This document shows positions 1 to 11,033 of a DNA stretch of 64,000 bases, in pieces. Source of the stretch: Heracleum sosnowskyi (lineage: Eukaryota > Streptophyta > Magnoliopsida > Apiales > Apiaceae). The stretch spans positions 97,896,436 through 97,960,435 of the forward strand of contig CM061243.1 of the NCBI GenBank assembly GCA_030848705.1, written 5' to 3'. The notes under the pieces were generated by a model that was given only the letters and a program-made list of their open reading frames with translations, did not search any database and had not been told where the DNA came from. A program made the translations under genes and the position numbers. Each line of letters opens with the position of its first letter. Positions within the stretch are counted from its first letter, which is position 1.

Positions 1-2071
1 GAGCAAACGTTTCATCATAATCAATTCCCTCTTGTTGAGAATACCCCTTTGCAACTAGTCTTGCTTTGTTTCTGATTATTACTCCATCAGAATCAGTCTT
101 GTTCTTGAAAATCCACTTTGTACCAACAATTGATCTATTCTTTGGTCTTGGTACCAGTTTCCAGACTTCATTTCTTTCAAATTCATTCAGTTCCTCTTGC
201 ATTGCAGTAACCCAATCAGCATCTTTAAGTGCATCTTCAACTTTCTTTGGTTCCTCCTTGGATAGAAAGTTATTGTATAGACATTCATTCTGAGTTGCAC
301 TTCTTGTTTGAACACCTACATCAGGATCCCCAATGATCAGATCAGGAGTATGACTTGCAGTCCATTTCCTTGCTGGTGTTAAATTGTTTCTTGAAGTAGA
401 TGCTCTCCCTGGATTGGTGTTATCTTGATTTGAAGAACTTGCTTGTCTTGAAGCTCCCCCTGAATTATTGCTATTTCCTCCTGATAAGTTATCAGGATCA
501 TCACTTGAATCAGTATCTGAAGAATTCTGTCCTGATGATTGTGTTGACTCTGAACTTGTAGTAGAATGTTGTTGCTCCCCCTCAACATTAGCACTACTAG
601 AAGTATCACTATTGATTGCATCATCATTATTAGCAACATCAGTATTAGCAACATCAGTATCTGGTGTGTCATCAGGATTTGGTGACGCATCAGGATCTGA
701 TGTATTGACAGAATCTGATTCACTTTCTTCAGGTTCCTTGGTAGCTTCATTTTCAAAAATCAATCTATCATGAGAGTCTTCATTGATTCCAACTATCTTC
801 TTGTCATCAAAAGACACATGTATTGACTCCATGACAGTCCTTGTCCTCAAATTAAAAACTCTGAAGGCTCTTGATGCAGGATAGCCTATGAAAATTCCTT
901 CATCAGCCTTTGTTTCAAATTTCCCTAGTTGTTCAGGATGAGTTCTGAGAACAAAACATTTACAGCCAAACACATGCAGATGCTTCAGACTTGGTTTCTT
1001 CTCCTTGAGTGACTGATAAGGAGTAACACCATGCCAGTTTATTAATGTGAGATTTTGAGTGTAGCATGCTGTGTTGACTGCTTCTGCCCAGAAATATGTA
1101 GGTAATTTTGCTTCTTCCAACATAGTTCTGCCAGCTTCAATAAGAGTTCTATTTTTCCTTTCAACTACTCCATTTTGCTGAGGTGTGCCAGGAGCAGAGA
1201 ATTGTTGAATGATTCCTTTGTATTTGCAGAACTCTTCCATCTTTGAATTGTTAAATTCAGTACCATTATCACTTCTCAGTATCTTGACTTTGTACTTTGT
1301 GGTTGTCTCAATCATTCTTACATGATCCAACAGAACTTCAGGAGTCTCATCTTTTCTGTGCAAAAAATACACCCAGGTCAATCTAGAATATTCATCAACA
1401 ATTACAAGAGTGTACCTTTTCTTACTGATGGTCATGATGTTGACTAGACCAAATAGATCAAGATGTAGCATGTGATATGGTTCTCCTATAGAGGATTCTG
1501 ATTTACTCTGGAATGATGTTCTTCTTTGTTTTGCTTTCTGACATGCATCACAGAGTCCATCAGGAGTATATAGAACATTTGGCAATCCTCTAACTAAATC
1601 TTTCTTAACCAACTCATTGATATTGCTGAAGTTGAGATGAGAAAGCTTCTTGTGCCAATTCCAACTTTCATCTACTGAAGCTTTACTGATCAGACAGGTA
1701 GGGGAGTCATCAGTATTTGATTGAATGTTGGCTTCATATATGTTACCATGCCTGTAGCCAGTCAGAGCTATCTTTCCTGTTGCTTTACTGACTACTTCAC
1801 AATGTGTAGAATAGAAATTGACATGATAACCTCTGTCAGTGATTTGACTAATACTCAACAAGTTGTGTTTCAGTCCCTTCACTAGAGCTACTTTTTCAAT
1901 GATGACATTTCAAATGATTATATTGCCATATCCCAAAGTTTGTCCAATGTTGCCATCTCCATAAGACACAGTTGGGCCAGCTTTCTACTCATATTCTGAT
2001 AACAGGGCTTTGTTTCCAGTCATGTGCACAGAACATCCACTATCCATGACTAACACATTTTTCTTTTTACC
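1..2071 (-). pseudogene. Element A pol (protease, integrase, start of RT), partial
   Basis: A single reading frame can be followed from the protease motif DSGCSVHMTG (near 2045-2015) through the pre-integrase HHCC region (WHKKLSHLNF, then CDACQ near 1560), the integrase core with SDNGTEF near 1260 and the motif VVERKNRT near 1150, an acidic Ser/Asp-rich linker (about 720-330) and the RT start (ARLVAKGYSQ) at the window edge. Two stops break it: TAG at 1985-1987 and TGA at 1910-1912. Downstream of 1910 the frame is the same at both ends and open where I followed it. The function would have been cleavage of the polyprotein, integration and reverse transcription. The linker is rich in repeats of the ATCAGGAT/ATCAGTAT motif discussed under findings. 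Confidence 0.85.
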
Positions 2072-2093
2072 CTGCAATCAGAATAGAAACACA

Positions 2094-4409
2094 CTAGTTA
2101 GAACATTTAGGAACCCATACTTGTTGGGTTCCTTTTCCATGCAATTTATTAACTTTCACAGCAGAAGACTTTCTGACCTTAGCAGTCCTGACCGGATTTA
2201 CTCCATTTGGATTTACTTTGTCAGTATCAGTATTAACAAAAGCATATTCCAACTTGACATTCTTAATGCTACCAGAGTTTGCACTATTTTTATCAACTTT
2301 AGGCAATGGATCATAAAAGTTATAGTACAACTCATGATAATTTTTACACGTATAAATAGAATGCCATATACTACCACAATGAAAACAGGACTTCTGTGGT
2401 TTATAAAATACTGATCTATTCCTAACATCAGTCTTAGAAATATCAGCAATCTTATTCTTACTCTTCTTACAATCAATAGCAAGATGATTAGAGTTACCAC
2501 AGTTAAAACAACACTTTCTAGGTGCATTTGGGATATATTTATAACCATTCTCTTTATTGATCCCAACTTTACCATTCCTGTTTCTCTTAACAGTAGCTTC
2601 CTTTTTCTTATCTGTCACCTCACAGATTTTATCCTTAAGTTGTTTCTGAGACAATAGACCTACATTCTTAATGACTTTATTCAAGACAGGTTTAGACTTT
2701 ATGATTTTAATTCCTTGAGTAGAGGTAGATCCCTTTTCAAAAGTAGAATTGGAATCCTTACCAAAAACAAAATTAACAGGAGTAATCTTAGATTTGGTTG
2801 CATCTACAACATGTCTATAGGTCTTTGGACTGACTGTCTCATCAATGACAATTTTCTCTTTCAATTTCTTATCCTCATCTGACTTATATCCTAGACACTC
2901 TTTCCAATTCTTAGAGGTATTAATCTCATGAAATTTTCTACCAGAGTCTGTCCAGGTTCTGATTTTCTCATTAGCATATTCAAGTTCCTTTTCAAGAGCA
3001 GTACATTTGGATTTCATCTCTAAATGCATGTGATTAGCATTATCACATTCTTTTTGTACTTCTTGCATACGAGAAAATTCAGCTTCTAATATATCATTCC
3101 TTTTTCTAAGTTCAGACATCTCAGATAAGATCCTAGTATTTTCAGCAGTTTGACTTCTAAAGCTAATATGTAATGACTTTAGAAAACGTCTTAACTCAGA
3201 AGCATTATCAGTATCAAAATCAAAGATAGTATTTAGTACCTTATCATCAGGAGCTGCAGTTACATCAGCATTGGCCATTAGAGCATAGTTGACCACCTCA
3301 GTATCAGATTCTGAGGAAGAGTCCATCCAATCCTTGCTTGATGTGATAAGTGCCTTTGTCTTCTTGCACTCAGAAGCAAAGTGACCCATACCATTGCACT
3401 TGTAGCATCTAATCTTTGACTTGTCAAATTTACTACCCTTGCTGTCCTTTTTGATATACTTATCTTTGTTTGGATTGAAAGCCTTTTTCTGAAAGTTGCC
3501 TTGTCTTCTACTCTTCCTGAACTTCATCCTTCTGAAGTTTCTGACAATCATAGCAACCATCTCTTCCATGTCTGAGTCAGAAGAATCATCATCAGTATTG
3601 GCATCAGGATTGCCATCAGTATCTGATGAAGAGTCATCAGGATCTGACTCAACTATTCTTGTTTTACTTCTAGAGACCTCCAAGGCTTTTCCTTTTGATT
3701 TAGCCTCTGCTTTCAAAGCAATTGATTTTGCCTTGCTGCTTTTCTTGTTCTTTCTCTGTTGAACTTCAAGATCATGAGTTCTTAGCATCCCATAGACTTC
3801 ATCAAGAGACACAGTGTTAAGATCATACTGATGTCTAATGATCGAGGTCTGAGTGTCCCATTCTTCAGGTAAAGCTCTTAGAAACTTGGTGTTTGAATCT
3901 TCAGTTTCATATTCCTTGTCAACTAAAGATAAGCTGTTCAATAGTGTCAGAAATCTATCATATAGATCAGTTAGGCTCTCATCGGGTCTTGCATCAAATT
4001 GTTCATATTCTTGAATCAAAAGAGCCCTTCTGTTTTTCTTGACAGATGCAGATCCCTGGCACTGAGTTTCCAAAGTATCCCAGATTTCTTTTGAAGACTT
4101 GCATGCAATCACTCTGTTTGACATGACAGCATCAAGACTACTGTGTAAGATATTCTTTATCTTAGGTTCCCTGAGTACATGATCTTTTTCTTCTGGAGTC
4201 CATTCACTTTTAGCCTTGACCACATAATGTTCAGGTACTGTATCTGTTCGTTCTACAATCCTTGTAGGAATATATGGTCCATCACGAATTCTGTCCAAAT
4301 AGTCAGGATCCATAGCCTCCAGGTACATCAGCATCTTTACCCTCCATGTTGGATATTCTGATTTCTTCAGGATGGGAATCTTCATGCTTTCATACTTGGT
4401 TGTCGACAT
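2094..4409 (-). CDS. gag: Element A Gag, copia type, 771 aa
   Basis: Nucleocapsid-capsid protein of the retrotransposon. The N-terminal third resembles the DUF4219/UBN2 gag family (KSEYPTWRVKMLMYLEA, KEIWDTLE, DLYDRFLTLLNSL). A CCHC zinc knuckle (CYKCNGMGHFASEC) lies near residues 335-350. A coiled coil rich in Glu, Lys and Leu follows at about residues 405-490. Two more knuckle-like motifs come late: CFNCGNSNHLAIDC is canonical, while CFHCGSIWHSIYTC is spaced normally but has unusual residues. The acidic stretch near residue 260 is encoded by ATCAGGAT-type repeats. The frame is uninterrupted. It ends TAG at 2094-2096, just after the conserved WVPK, and pol follows in a different frame. The ATG lies 37 nt after the primer site. 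Expression from the LTR promoter is inferred. Confidence 0.9.
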   Translation of the reverse strand: MSTTKYESMKIPILKKSEYPTWRVKMLMYLEAMDPDYLDRIRDGPYIPTRIVERTDTVPEHYVVKAKSEWTPEEKDHVLREPKIKNILHSSLDAVMSNRVIACKSSKEIWDTLETQCQGSASVKKNRRALLIQEYEQFDARPDESLTDLYDRFLTLLNSLSLVDKEYETEDSNTKFLRALPEEWDTQTSIIRHQYDLNTVSLDEVYGMLRTHDLEVQQRKNKKSSKAKSIALKAEAKSKGKALEVSRSKTRIVESDPDDSSSDTDGNPDANTDDDSSDSDMEEMVAMIVRNFRRMKFRKSRRQGNFQKKAFNPNKDKYIKKDSKGSKFDKSKIRCYKCNGMGHFASECKKTKALITSSKDWMDSSSESDTEVVNYALMANADVTAAPDDKVLNTIFDFDTDNASELRRFLKSLHISFRSQTAENTRILSEMSELRKRNDILEAEFSRMQEVQKECDNANHMHLEMKSKCTALEKELEYANEKIRTWTDSGRKFHEINTSKNWKECLGYKSDEDKKLKEKIVIDETVSPKTYRHVVDATKSKITPVNFVFGKDSNSTFEKGSTSTQGIKIIKSKPVLNKVIKNVGLLSQKQLKDKICEVTDKKKEATVKRNRNGKVGINKENGYKYIPNAPRKCCFNCGNSNHLAIDCKKSKNKIADISKTDVRNRSVFYKPQKSCFHCGSIWHSIYTCKNYHELYYNFYDPLPKVDKNSANSGSIKNVKLEYAFVNTDTDKVNPNGVNPVRTAKVRKSSAVKVNKLHGKGTQQVWVPKCSN

Positions 4410-4445
4410 CTTTAGATCGTATCTGATTCGGAATTAAATCAGTTT

Positions 4446-4457
4446 GCTCTGATACCA
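4446..4457 (-). promoter_or_regulatory. Element A primer binding site (initiator tRNA-Met)
   Basis: On the minus strand this reads TGGTATCAGAGC, which pairs with the 3' end of plant initiator tRNA-Met. It lies two bases from the LTR end, as is usual for Ty1/copia elements, and it fixes the element's orientation and 5' LTR border. Confidence 0.93.
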
Positions 4458-4459
4458 AT

Positions 4460-5014
4460 TGTTGCCCAGTAATAATCTATTGTAGAAGGGGGGTTGAATA
4501 CAATAGTATAAGATAATCGACTTCTTAATGTATATATCACAAATATGAAAAGAAAGATAACAGCTTTATTAAATCTTATATAAAACTGTTACAAACTCTC
4601 TCAAGAAATTCTGATGTTCTTGAGAGCTGCTAGCTTACAAAAACTCTCTCAAGAAATTCTATGTTCTTGAGAGCTTCTAACTTGATTCACACCGAACCAA
4701 AACCAAAACTGTGTTTATATACTACACAGCTTCTCTATCAATGATAAGTCCTAATCAATTACAAAGATTGAAACCTATCCATAATTGATAGCTACATACT
4801 ACAAACCAGGAACCGACAAAATAAACTTCCATGTTTAACTAGACTCCAAATATAACTCGAAGTAGGAATCCTGATCAGCTTCCAGTCCTGATGATCAATC
4901 CTGATCCCAGTCCTGATATGTATCTTGATCCTGACGACCATGTAATCCTGATGACGTCAGCAATCCTGATCAGTTGAGTCTAGCTCCTGACGATCATTGA
5001 ATTCTGAACTAACA
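4460..5014 (-). repeat. Element A 5' LTR (555 bp)
   Basis: Bounded in plus orientation by TGTTGCCC at the primer-site side and GAACTAACA at the other end, giving TG...CA termini. A TATATAAA box lies at 4714-4721 on the minus strand. Downstream of it (in transcription sense) are two tandem hairpins and then the C-tract hairpin at 4477-4506. The U3 side (about 4870-5000) holds at least eight copies of the motif TCCTGAT. The outer border at 5014 rests on the TG...CA rule and comparison with B and D, since the partner LTR is not in the window. Confidence 0.75.
4598..4673 (-). repeat. Tandem hairpin pair in LTR A
   Basis: Two near-identical units of about 48 bp each contain a perfect 10-bp inverted repeat, CTCTCAAGAA paired with TTCTTGAGAG, at 4598-4626 and 4646-4673. 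They lie roughly 40-120 nt downstream of the TATA box at 4714-4721, so they should sit at the very 5' end of the transcript. Confidence 0.8.
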
Positions 5015-6554
5015 AGAAGGCTCTTAACAGTTCATCATTGATAAAGGAAAGGTAATCATCTATCTTTATCAAACTCTCACTTGCTGAAATCTATATCAAT
5101 TTTCTTTGCCTTTTCAAAAACTGAGATGAGAACTGATTGGAATGACCCCCAAGTTCTCTACCCAATCAGTTACACCCTAATTGTGATAAACAACTCCTAA
5201 CCCCCTCTATAGTTTCTCAACAAACTGTAGTTGCAAAATTCTAGCAAATCTTAGCCAGTGGGGAGTGATAAAGGAGTTAAGTGAGGGCAGTGGTGAATAT
5301 CAAGAAACCACTAGAAGAAAAGGTGATGGTGAGATTACCAGCCAAACTCCTTATGTCTTCTCAAAAAGGAATAATGGTCAAAAAGGATTAGCTCTTTTCT
5401 GGTTGTAGTCTCTCAAAAGACTATGATCATTGAAAAATTCTCAGATCCAGGAGCACTAATGAGGGATTGGGACACTGTGTGCATAATGTGGATTATTATC
5501 ATTTCTGTCTCTAGCAGTAGAAAGAAAATATATGCACGGGCATAGGGGGAGCACACACTATTCTTAAATTCAGTTTGATGCATCTTCTTCAAATGTGAGG
5601 ATGCAGTCCCCAGTCTATTTCATCTCATTAAGTGATAATTGCAGCATTCAACTCATATGTACTTGATTCTCCATTTTCTGAACTCTTGGTGAAGCTCCAT
5701 TCACCTAGTGATCATTCTCTTTCAGAGAATTCGTTGGATCACTAGTCACTTTTTGATGATCTTGATGTAAGCACTGTACACTTAAATGTCACATTCAATC
5801 TTCACAGAACTTACATCAATTTCTGCTTCATAAGCCCATTCTTCAAAAATCCTCTACGAATATCCTTCATCCGTAGAAAGGTGTATTTCAATCTACGGAT
5901 AAGCTTAACCAGCGATGATCCGTAGACCAACAATGTTGAGTTCCATGATTCTTTCTTGAAAAACTATTCGGCTCATTCGGACTGAGTATCAAGTAATTCA
6001 ATATAGTTGAGACATCTATAGGTTTGTGGGAAGGGAGTTAGTGGAGTGGCTGGCTTGAGACCAGGCAAAAGGAGAGGGAGAGAATGAGAGGCATGCTATT
6101 TCTTCCAGCATGGCAAAAGGAGAGATTTTTCTTTTGAGTACCCCTTTAGTAAGGGAAGGTGAGTTGTGTGAAGTGGGCCAGGATGAGATCCTAATGCAAG
6201 AATAGAGAGATTCCTGAGAGAAATCTTTCGATCCTTGAAGTGTTGGATTCCTGTACCCAGATATCTTATTCAGTAACTAAGATTATGCCTCTTCTATCCT
6301 AATTGCTGATAACAAAAAGGGGGGAGAAGTTAAAAAGAAGATAGGTTGTTCTCAGGGGGAGTTAGAAGGAGATCTCAGACTTCAGAATTTCTCTTCTCTC
6401 GATTACAATCTATTGGAACCCCTTAGAAGAAGGTATAGACTAAGTTACAGGAAAGTATATGGAATCTGACAGCTTCAAGTTGTTATTTTTGTTTTTGCAG
6501 AATCATCAAATTTTGTCCAGTATTAATCTCTATCTGATGATCACTGAGAACATT
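5015..6554 (+). mobile_element. Element B: 3' internal remnant, non-coding
   Basis: No long ORF and no recognisable domain. I assign it to a plus-strand SIRE-like element because the sequence just before the solo LTR (ending ACATT) continues, after 10380, into a polypurine tract and LTR in plus orientation. The motif CTACGGAT and its reverse ATCCGTAG occur at least four times between 5850 and 5935, the same motif as in the LTR of B. The coding part of B would lie left of element A, outside the window. The left border at 5015 is the inferred insertion point of A. Confidence 0.6.
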
Positions 6555-9500
6555 TATAACGACTCAGAAAAACGCTTGTACAATATTAATATTTGATAAT
6601 ATTTGAGATCTATGATATGTGAATATTGTGTAAAAGGTGGATATTTGAAAATATGATGATTAGATGTTTACTTGGTGAATGGTATGGATTAAAATATATG
6701 TGTATGCTTTTTTTTTTTTTGAAACAATATGTGTATGCTTTTAATTGCATTTTATATGAATTTCTTATTAAAAATTAGTTCTTTTTTACCTTCCGGTAAT
6801 TTTATAAAATCATCGGAGATTCTTTTTATTGTGAAATCTTTTTCACAACCTTTATTTTATATTCTATTATTTTCTAAAATTAGTGGAGGAATTTAATTTT
6901 GGCTTTAAGGATTTAAAAACAATTTTATGAGTTAAATGTCATTTATGTGATCTAAACTTTGAAAATTCATATTTAATTCAATTTTGATCATAAAAATATT
7001 TTGAAAATATGTGTGAGCTTGTAAATTTGTGTTCTCTGCTTTAAAAATAAATTTTGATTTTTATTTATTATTTTCATTTTATTTCAGATTTTAGAATGCA
7101 AATTATTAGTTTTTCATTTATTAAAAATCAGATTTTTGAATTGTGAAGTTACTGTTTTGCCCTTGGGGCTTTTAAAACCCTCAAGCCCAGCATTCTCCCC
7201 CTTTTCTTATTTTGGTCGACACCTCTGTTCTCTCTCTTTGCTGTTCTCTCTCTCGGCCATTCTTCTTTTCTGTAAAATCTTCATCTCTCTTTTCTCTCCA
7301 CAATTGATTGTTGTATATATATATATACATACATATATATATATATATATAACCGTGCTTGTGTGTGAGTGTATACGTGTGTATCAGTTTGCATGCAAAG
7401 GGGTTTTGTTCGAATTGATCCTAATTCAATCCCGAAACCTTTGTTTTGTGATGATTCTGTGATAAGTAGATTGTTTAGATGGTTATTGGTGAGGTTTGTG
7501 ATGGAAACCCGATTTTCCGGGCACCTCCAAACCATGCCGCCGTCGGCAATGAGCTCCGGCGAGCCGACGGGGACGATGGTGATGCTATTGAGTCCAATTT
7601 TATTATAAATAGTTATATTTAGTTGAGTTATGGGTTGCATGTTGAAGAATCGAAATGCATGTGTGAACTTTCGATTTTCCCCTTTTGTAAAATTGGTTTG
7701 AAACTTGTTGGTGTTGATGATTGATTGTTAATCTCAAGTTTATGGTGATTGCATGTTAAATTATTTGTGTTAAGTTTAAAAAGTTCGGATGTTTGATATT
7801 TGATTTTAAGTTGAAGGTTTTGATTTGGGGTTTTTGTTTGATTAGAAGTGTAGTACTTAGTGATTGTTGATGCTAGTTGATTTTAAATACATAAATTGAG
7901 TATTTTTTTTCTTAAGGTTCTGATTTGTGAGTATTGTGGCAGCCTAAGGAGTTAACAATGGTTGCTTAGTTGGTTTATATAATATGTAATAAGAATTGAT
8001 GGTGATTAAAGGTTTATGTTGTAGAATGTTGAATTTCCAGAAACTGCCTGTTCTGTTCTGCTTAATTACGAATGTTTGGTACCTGTTTTAGACAGTAAGT
8101 CTAGGATGAAATTGTTCTAGTTGGAGTCTAGTTTGTGCACGCGCAAACCTTGTATCGATAGATTTAACGAGTAAAGAGTTATGCATGTTTTACTAAAAGT
8201 TGCGCAGCAGGGATTTTTCTGTGCTTCAGTACATACTTTAACCTGTTCGTTTTTAGTTTAATAAACTGTTCTGAAGTTGTAATTTTTATTCTGAGTTGGA
8301 TTAGTAATCAGGAAGTAGCCTGTCAAATGTGGTTTTTGTTTGATTATTTTTAGATTTATGAAAAATGTTTTAGTAAAGTATGCGCAGCAGATTTTTCAGC
8401 TTTTGAGATGAAAACATTGTTTGCAAAGGTGTTAAGGATATGGTTAGCATGGATCAAGTTGATTTAAAGGAATACCAAGTGTGGTATGATTTGAAAGATA
8501 GATTATATAATTATTTATATATATAATGAGTATGTTATGTGTACTTAAATGGCAATGTGCGTCTATATGGGTTGTTGCCTATTACATGGTTGTAAATGTT
8601 ATGTTATATAACTATTGTGTGTTTACGCGCTTAGGATGCGTTGGGTAGTTTAGAATAAAGGTTAGCATTTTAGAGAGAGCATACTAAGATAGAATATATT
8701 CTTTTGTAGAGTCACGAGACGTGGAACATAGAGATAAAGGCAAGGCGAAGGCAGAAATTCAGTGAGTACGGTTTGTTCTAAAAGCTACTTAAGAATCCGA
8801 AGAAGTAGAGCCTAGAAAAAAAGGCAAGATTAAGGTGGAGAACCAGTAAATCTGAATACTATTTTTAGCTACTTAAGGCAAGTAATTCTGACTTGCTTTC
8901 GCTTCTCAATTCCATTCTTTCATTTTGACAGATATAAATTGCTATCTTGTTTATATAACTTTAATTCTGAAAATACATCCTGTTCATTGATAAACCTGAT
9001 TTCTGTTCATATACCATGTTGTTCTGTATACCATACTTTGTTCAGTTCTTTTTCCTTAAACCTTTATACCCTGATTATATCCATGTATCGAAACCTGATC
9101 ACCTATGATTCTATAATCTGAATTTGATCATCTACTTATGCATTCCTTTTATACCTAAAAGTGATTATACCTGAACCCACATTCTAGTACATTTTCAAAA
9201 CATACCTGATGGCATTTACCTCTTGGTTTCCCATTTATAGAAATCCAGATTGATCCGATTGAACCTACCTGATTCCCAAAAGACTCTTTCTTATACAAAT
9301 AGTATAGACACAACACCATGTCTTGTGAACCATATCTTGCTTGGACTTTTCTTCAAACTTTACCCTTATCCTTTGATTATACTTACATTTTGATGCCTTT
9401 TGACCTGAGATTCTTTTACATAGATTTGAACTTGCACCTGTGAATCACACACTTACTTGAAATTGAAGATACATGAACTTTCACTTTGACTCTATACAAA

Positions 9501-10380
9501 TACTTATCTTTTGATTTAAAAAGGACTTCTTTCATAAGGAAGGTTTTAAAAGAAAGAAAATTTCAAAGTTTAAATTCATTTAAATTCCGATTTATGGTTT
9601 CCACGGATTCCTAATATTGGAGGCGTAAGAGGCCGAGTGACGCCGGTCCAGCACTTTTAATTATAATAAAAGGACTAGGGATGGACTAGTCTAGCTAAAG
9701 GCCAATGTGTGCCTAATGGGACCCAATACAAGGACCAGAGGGACTGTGTGTCCGTTATGGGGAGTTTACGTGGCTGATCACCCGTATTGTCCGGTGCGTT
9801 GTGAAAAATCTCCAAAATTACTTATTGTTTTTCTTGAAAATAGTTATCTTGATAACGAAATTGGTTTACCCTTTGAAATTTGTATATTCAGTTCATTGTT
9901 CTTATAATCCCTTGATATGGATTCTGCTATACCTATGACATACATATTGATATTGGAAACCGTTTCACAGTGGTTAACTGTTCGACTATATTATTACTGG
10001 CTGAGCATTTGGCTCATTCTTTTCCCTGTTCTAACCCACAGTTAAACGAGAAGATGGTACGCACTTTTCAGACAGCTAGGAAGTCTTCCTATAGGGTTAT
10101 TTTTGGGATGCCAGCTCAGGTAGGTGATGACCACTTGTAGAAGGTGTTTTTGTAAGGAGGGAACGTAGAACTTTTAAGACATGGTTGTAATAACTTTTGA
10201 GACTTATGTTTATGTATTAATGAATTAGATAGTGGATGTTTGTTTCACACCATTAATTGTTAAAGATCCAGGGTAGAGTTGGGGTCACGTCTGCATGATT
10301 ATTTTTATTGTTTACGGGTTTATATGTGTAGAGGTTGTAGTGACTCATCGATCATGACCCCAGATTGGGAGGGCGTCACA
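6555..10380 (+). repeat. Solo LTR of a Ty3/gypsy element (3.8 kb), with TSD
   Basis: Starts TATAACGACTCAG and ends GGGCGTCACA. It is flanked by the direct 5-bp repeat ACATT at 6550-6554 and 10381-10385, and the flanks join into continuous element B sequence. No primer site, gag or pol is present, so it is a solo LTR left by LTR-LTR recombination. The start was probably TGTAACGACCC, the usual opening of Tekay-type LTRs, now with TG changed to TA. A block near 9630 (GTGACGCCGGTCC) resembles one in the LTR of H near 56240 (GTAGCGCCGGTCC), which supports the lineage. ORFs up to 119 codons inside it look like chance. It holds (TA)n and TG-rich simple repeats at 7313-7385. Confidence 0.85.
7313..7352. 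repeat. (TA)n-rich microsatellite in solo LTR
   Basis: Alternating TA/TACA dinucleotides, followed by a short TG-rich run to about 7385. It has no other recognisable function. Confidence 0.8.
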
Positions 10381-10391
10381 ACATTGAAGGG

Positions 10392-10451
10392 TTTTGTTAT
10401 CATCAACTTAAGGATTTATGCCAGTTCTAACAGTCATAAATAGGGGGAGAT
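10392..10451 (+). promoter_or_regulatory. Element B subterminal block and polypurine tract
   Basis: TTTTGTTATCATCAA at 10392 and CAGTCATAAAT before AGGGGGAGAT at 10442-10451 precede the LTR start TGTTAGGG at 10452. The same block occurs in inverse orientation next to the 3' LTR of D (12056-12117). The purine run is the plus-strand primer site of reverse transcription. The block upstream of it is a conserved feature shared by the two families. Confidence 0.8.
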
Positions 10452-11033
10452 TGTTAGGGTTGACCGATTTGGAATGATGATAACAAAATGCTCAAGACAA
10501 GAATTTGATCTTGACACCGAAGATGATTGTCAGAAAGCTAGTTCACAGAAGCTGATAAATCAGGAAGCTAACTGGAAGGCATTTTATCTATCCAAGGTCT
10601 AAAAGCCACACCAAATGATTGGAGGATATTCTATCATCGAGTTAGGAAGCAATTCAGAAGCAAGCCAATGGACGTCTAATCAAGCACCAAGTGTTTCAGT
10701 GGTAAGTCTGCATAATCAACTCAGTAATGGTGAATCAATAAAGATGACAAGGTGTTTTTTCTAAAGATGAAGCTAAGAGTATCCTCTCTACGGATCATGC
10801 TATGGAATCTTATTTCATCTACGGATACAAGCTGAAAACATCATATGCCATCAACGGATAGAAGCTGAGGACATCTTATCTCGTCAACGGATAGAAGCTA
10901 GGAACACCTTATCTCATCTACGGATAAAAGCTGGGGACATCATATCTACGGATAAAAGCTGAAGGAAGTTGATCATCAGAAACAGCTAAGGATGTCATGT
11001 TTTATCTATGGATGCGGTTAAGGAGGTCATGGT
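10452..11033 (+). repeat. Element B 3' LTR, first part
   Basis: Begins TGTTAGGG right after the polypurine tract and is cut at 11033 by element D. The interruption is bracketed by ATGGT (11029-11033) and ATGCT (24196-24200), a target duplication with one mismatch. The remainder of the LTR is 24196-25357, giving about 1.74 kb in all. This part contains a 33-bp tandem array around the motif CTACGGAT. Confidence 0.85.
10826..10960 (+). repeat. 33-bp tandem array with ACGGATA core
   Basis: About four and a half units of 31-33 bp follow the pattern CATCTACGGATAnAAGCT followed by a more variable GAnnACATCTTATCT. Two units have CAACGGAT instead of CTACGGAT. Unit-to-unit divergence is highest outside the ACGGAT core. 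Confidence 0.85.

Larger units (their letters stand above)
1..5014 (-). mobile_element. Element A: SIRE-like Ty1/copia retrotransposon, 5' half
   Basis: Read on the minus strand, the order is 5' LTR (5014-4460), primer site for initiator tRNA-Met, gag (4409-2094), then protease, integrase and the start of reverse transcriptase, running off the window at base 1. The initiator-Met primer site, the gag with three zinc knuckles, the LTR ending TAACA and the C-tract near the LTR end match elements B, C and D, so I place it in the SIRE/Maximus group by inference. Its right end abuts sequence that belongs to element B, so A probably inserted into B. The 3' LTR and its target duplication lie outside the window. 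Gag is intact, but pol has two in-frame stops, so this copy is not autonomous. Confidence 0.85.

Noticed and set aside
468..773. Plus-strand ORF of 101 codons, Ser-rich
   Set aside because: It is the complement of the acidic IN-RT linker of element A; its composition follows from the motif repeats.
7136..7640. ORFs of 79-119 codons as a host gene
   Set aside because: They lie within the solo LTR with TSD, in several frames, over simple repeats, with no recognisable protein.
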